Assembly: GCA_003615045.1 (NCBI GenBank)
Contig: ML014210.1
Location: 1-64,000 of the forward strand
Length of the DNA stretch: 64,000 nt
Source of the DNA: Caulochytrium protostelioides
Taxonomy: Eukaryota > Chytridiomycota > Caulochytriomycetes > Caulochytriales > Caulochytriaceae
Direction: 5' to 3'
Position 1 is the stretch's first letter, and each line of letters opens with the position of its first letter. Both the position numbers and the translations under genes were made by a program. Shown piece after piece: positions 61,881 through 64,000 of the stretch. The notes below the pieces were generated by a model. That model was not told where the DNA came from and searched no databases. It worked only from the letters and a program-made list of their open reading frames with translations.

Positions 61881-62129
61881 ATGGGGAGGCGACGCGTCGC
61901 ACCGAGCATCCAGCACCGGTCGCCCTTTTCGTGAAAGATCCATGAAGTATTGATATTATCGGCCTCATTACCCAGCTCTCCGTCGACGGCTCCCATCCCG
62001 CGCCTGCGGGCGCCCCGCCCTTCTGCATCCGCTCGATCTAGTTCATATCACCGGATCCGCGGGTCCCTGGTCCCCACGTCCCCACCACGTCTCAGCCTGA
62101 ACGTCGACTCAGGCACTCGCTCGGACGCG

Positions 62130-64000
62130 ATGGCTCCGTACGGATCCCACGCGTCGGTGGGCCCCGACGGCCACTCCTCGCTGCTGCCCCTGCACCACTA
62201 CCACCACTCCGCCGGCAGCGCCGGCCACGCGCTCGAGACCGCCGCCAACACGACCTTCGTGGCGATCCCGCTCAAGACCCTCGTCTTCCCGTCAGCCAGC
62301 CCGGGCCTGCTGACGCATCTACTGCACAAGGCACGGCGCATCGGCGGCGGCGGCAGTGGTGGCAGTGGCGGCGGCGGCAGCGGCGCGAAAGACAGGACGA
62401 AGGACAAGACGGCACTGCTGCCGGAGTCCGATGCCGACTATGCCATCCTTTACGATGCGTCGGGCGCGAGCCTGACGACGGACGTGCCGCTGCCGGTGCG
62501 CGGGATGCTCGGCACGCTGCGCCGGTTCGCGGCCGCGCCTGAGTGCTCAGCCGACGGCATCGAGAACATGTTTAACTACTATGCGCAGCTCATCTACCTC
62601 GACCAAAAGGGGTCGACCGCCAGCACAGCAGCGAGGTGCGAGACCCCAGCGACGCCGCGCTGGACCGATGCCTTCCGCGGCGAACCCCAGCCGCTGACGG
62701 GATGTCTGCAGTATGAAAAGGCCGCCGTGCTGTATAATATTGCGGCTGTTTACAGCCGCATGGGCTGCAATCAGAACTTGCAGAGCAAAGAGGGGCTCAA
62801 GCAGGCCGCCGCGCTCTTCCAGAAGGCCGCCGGAATGATCCAGTACATCCACACGGCGCTCGTGCCGCGCTTCAGCGAAGCCGTCGAGTCAGACATGAGC
62901 GAGTCGGCGCTAGAGGCGCAGAACGCGCTGCTGCTGGGCCAAGCCACCCAATGCTTTTTTGAGCGCGCCATGACCGACGCCATCAGCAGCGCTGTGATGA
63001 GTATGGTGGCCGCCCAGGTGGCCGACTACTACCAAATGGCGCTGATCAAGGCGACGACTGGCGCTCCCGCGAAGCCGCGACTTCCGAAGGCGTGGATGGC
63101 GCGACTGAACGCCAAGTACCACGTGTTTCTGGCGATGGCGCACTTCCATTTTCCGACGGTCTCGGTCGAGCTCGCGGTCCGCGAGCGCATCGCGCGGGTC
63201 GTCTGCGCGAAGGACCACGTCGACGATGCGCTGCGCCACGCGAGCGAGGTCGAGGGCGCGCTGCGGCTCTATGTGGCCGAGCACGCGGAGACGATTGACA
63301 AGAACCTCCAGCGGCTGGTGGACGACGATACGGATGCGTTCCCGACGGCCCGCAACGACAAGGGGCTGCTGCAGCCGCTAAAGCGGCCCGTTGAGTCGCT
63401 CGTGGAGGCGACGCCCTTTGCGGCCGTTCACGGCGATCTGATGCGGTTCCCGAACCTGATGGAGCCGCCGCTTGTCGCGGCGCGCGCCGAGGCGGACATC
63501 AGCGCGCAGGACGTGATGCAGCTCTTGGTGCAGCTGCAGACCGTGGAGACGCAGGGCGACATCGAGCGAACGACGAGCGCGTCGAGTCTGCAGCACGTGG
63601 CGCTCGAGTTTGCAGAGCTCGCGGCCCACATCGAGAGCGGGGTCGCCCACGTCGGGCACCTCGAAGCGCAACTGGCCACACCTCACCTCCTGCAGGGCGC
63701 GCAGGGCTTTCTGGCGGTGGTGGACCAGGCGGTCCAGCGGGCCGAAAGCTGCAAAGCCACCCTGGAGCCCGGCTGCGACGCCGGCACCGCGGGCCAGCTG
63801 GACCACATACTCCTCCGGGCGTCGAGCCATGTCCAGCAGTGTCGCCAGGCCCTGCTGGAACTGCAGAAGCTGTATGACATCGAGCTTCTGCCGCACGCAG
63901 TGCCGTCGTGGACGTGGGCCGACATCGCGGCATCGCTGGACATGGACGCCCTGCGGACCCATCTGGGGTGGGTGCACACGGGCCAGGCTTTACGCACGCA
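62130..64000 (+). CDS. BRO1-domain protein (ALIX/Bro1/PalA family), 3' partial
   Basis: 623 complete codons from ATG 62130 to the window end, with no stop. The BRO1 domain, which binds ESCRT-III Snf7/CHMP4, opens with FVAIPLKTLVFP (about residue 49). Its signature helices are MFNYYAQLIYLDQKG, GCLQYEKAAVLYNIAAVYS (about 191-209), GLKQAAALFQKAAGMIQYI and AQNALLLGQATQCFFERAM, then AAQVADYYQMALIK. The following ~200 residues are helical and fit the V-shaped domain (DISAQDVMQLLVQLQTVETQ, LLELQKLYDIELLP). A Gly/Ser linker insertion (about 77-90) interrupts the N-terminal part. Whether it is the endosomal Bro1/ALIX or the pH-response PalA/Rim20 type cannot be told without the C-terminus. First in-frame ATG used. 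Confidence 0.88.
   Translation, partial: MAPYGSHASVGPDGHSSLLPLHHYHHSAGSAGHALETAANTTFVAIPLKTLVFPSASPGLLTHLLHKARRIGGGGSGGSGGGGSGAKDRTKDKTALLPESDADYAILYDASGASLTTDVPLPVRGMLGTLRRFAAAPECSADGIENMFNYYAQLIYLDQKGSTASTAARCETPATPRWTDAFRGEPQPLTGCLQYEKAAVLYNIAAVYSRMGCNQNLQSKEGLKQAAALFQKAAGMIQYIHTALVPRFSEAVESDMSESALEAQNALLLGQATQCFFERAMTDAISSAVMSMVAAQVADYYQMALIKATTGAPAKPRLPKAWMARLNAKYHVFLAMAHFHFPTVSVELAVRERIARVVCAKDHVDDALRHASEVEGALRLYVAEHAETIDKNLQRLVDDDTDAFPTARNDKGLLQPLKRPVESLVEATPFAAVHGDLMRFPNLMEPPLVAARAEADISAQDVMQLLVQLQTVETQGDIERTTSASSLQHVALEFAELAAHIESGVAHVGHLEAQLATPHLLQGAQGFLAVVDQAVQRAESCKATLEPGCDAGTAGQLDHILLRASSHVQQCRQALLELQKLYDIELLPHAVPSWTWADIAASLDMDALRTHLGWVHTGQALRT

Larger units (their letters stand above)
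60714..62129. other. 1.4-kb intergenic: divergent region MED31/BRO1 gene
   Basis: Holds a strong TATA element at 61312-61320 and an unsupported 162-codon frame at 61392-61880, listed separately. The rest shows no recognisable gene; 61700-62000 is relatively AT-rich. Confidence 0.5.

Overview
The window is a GC-rich, compact, intron-containing eukaryotic nuclear region. Its gene set (Ski3, Trs65-like, an arginine-type carbamoyl-phosphate synthase large chain without a fused glutaminase domain, Hpc2/ubinuclein, Sgf11) and its short introns (roughly 110-460 nt, GT...AG) suggest a fungus. The extreme GC content, long alanine/proline/glycine tracts and an SppA-type peptidase suggest an early-diverging, zoosporic-type lineage. 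That placement is inference from gene content and style; no phylogenetic marker was tested. I saw no transposon, CRISPR array, rRNA or convincing tRNA.

Layout. 1-4400: the 3' end of a Sfi1-like tryptophan-repeat protein (+), a GPI12/PIG-L deacetylase (-) and the two-exon translation factor eIF1A (-). 4400-11800: an unrecognised secreted protein of visibly lower GC (-), TRAPP subunit Trs33 (-), mitochondrial inner-membrane peptidase IMP2 (+) and an unrecognised two-exon Ser/Asn-rich protein (-). 11800-14700: about 3 kb with no recognisable gene. 14700-31000: mitochondrial class 2 dihydroorotate dehydrogenase (+), a PKA-like AGC kinase (-), the giant TPR protein Ski3 (+, two exons), a Trs65-like TRAPPII subunit (-) and RNA polymerase I/III subunit AC40/RPAC1 (+). 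31000-42200: a Hpc2/ubinuclein HIRA-complex subunit (-, two exons), an unrecognised low-complexity protein (+) and an SppA-like tandem S49 peptidase with a very long N-terminal extension (-). 42200-64000: SAGA subunit Sgf11 (+, 9-codon first exon), RCC1 (+, two exons), Mediator MED7 (-), COG5 (+), an unrecognised protein (+), the arginine-type CPSase large chain (+), Mediator MED31 (-, two exons) and a BRO1-domain protein (+) cut by the window end.

Genes alternate strand freely and most are housekeeping, with no operon-like logic. Some functional links recur. MED7 and MED31 form a known Mediator submodule. Trs33, Trs65-like and COG5 all act in Golgi traffic. RPAC1, Hpc2, Sgf11, RCC1 and Mediator act on chromatin and transcription. 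DHODH and the CPSase serve pyrimidine and arginine synthesis. Intergenic DNA is rich in trinucleotide runs (CGG/CTG/CGT) and short minisatellites, and a few TATA-like elements and AATAAA signals can be read. Several genes needed splicing to give a complete protein; those junctions were read by eye from GT/AG sites, reading frame and family conservation.
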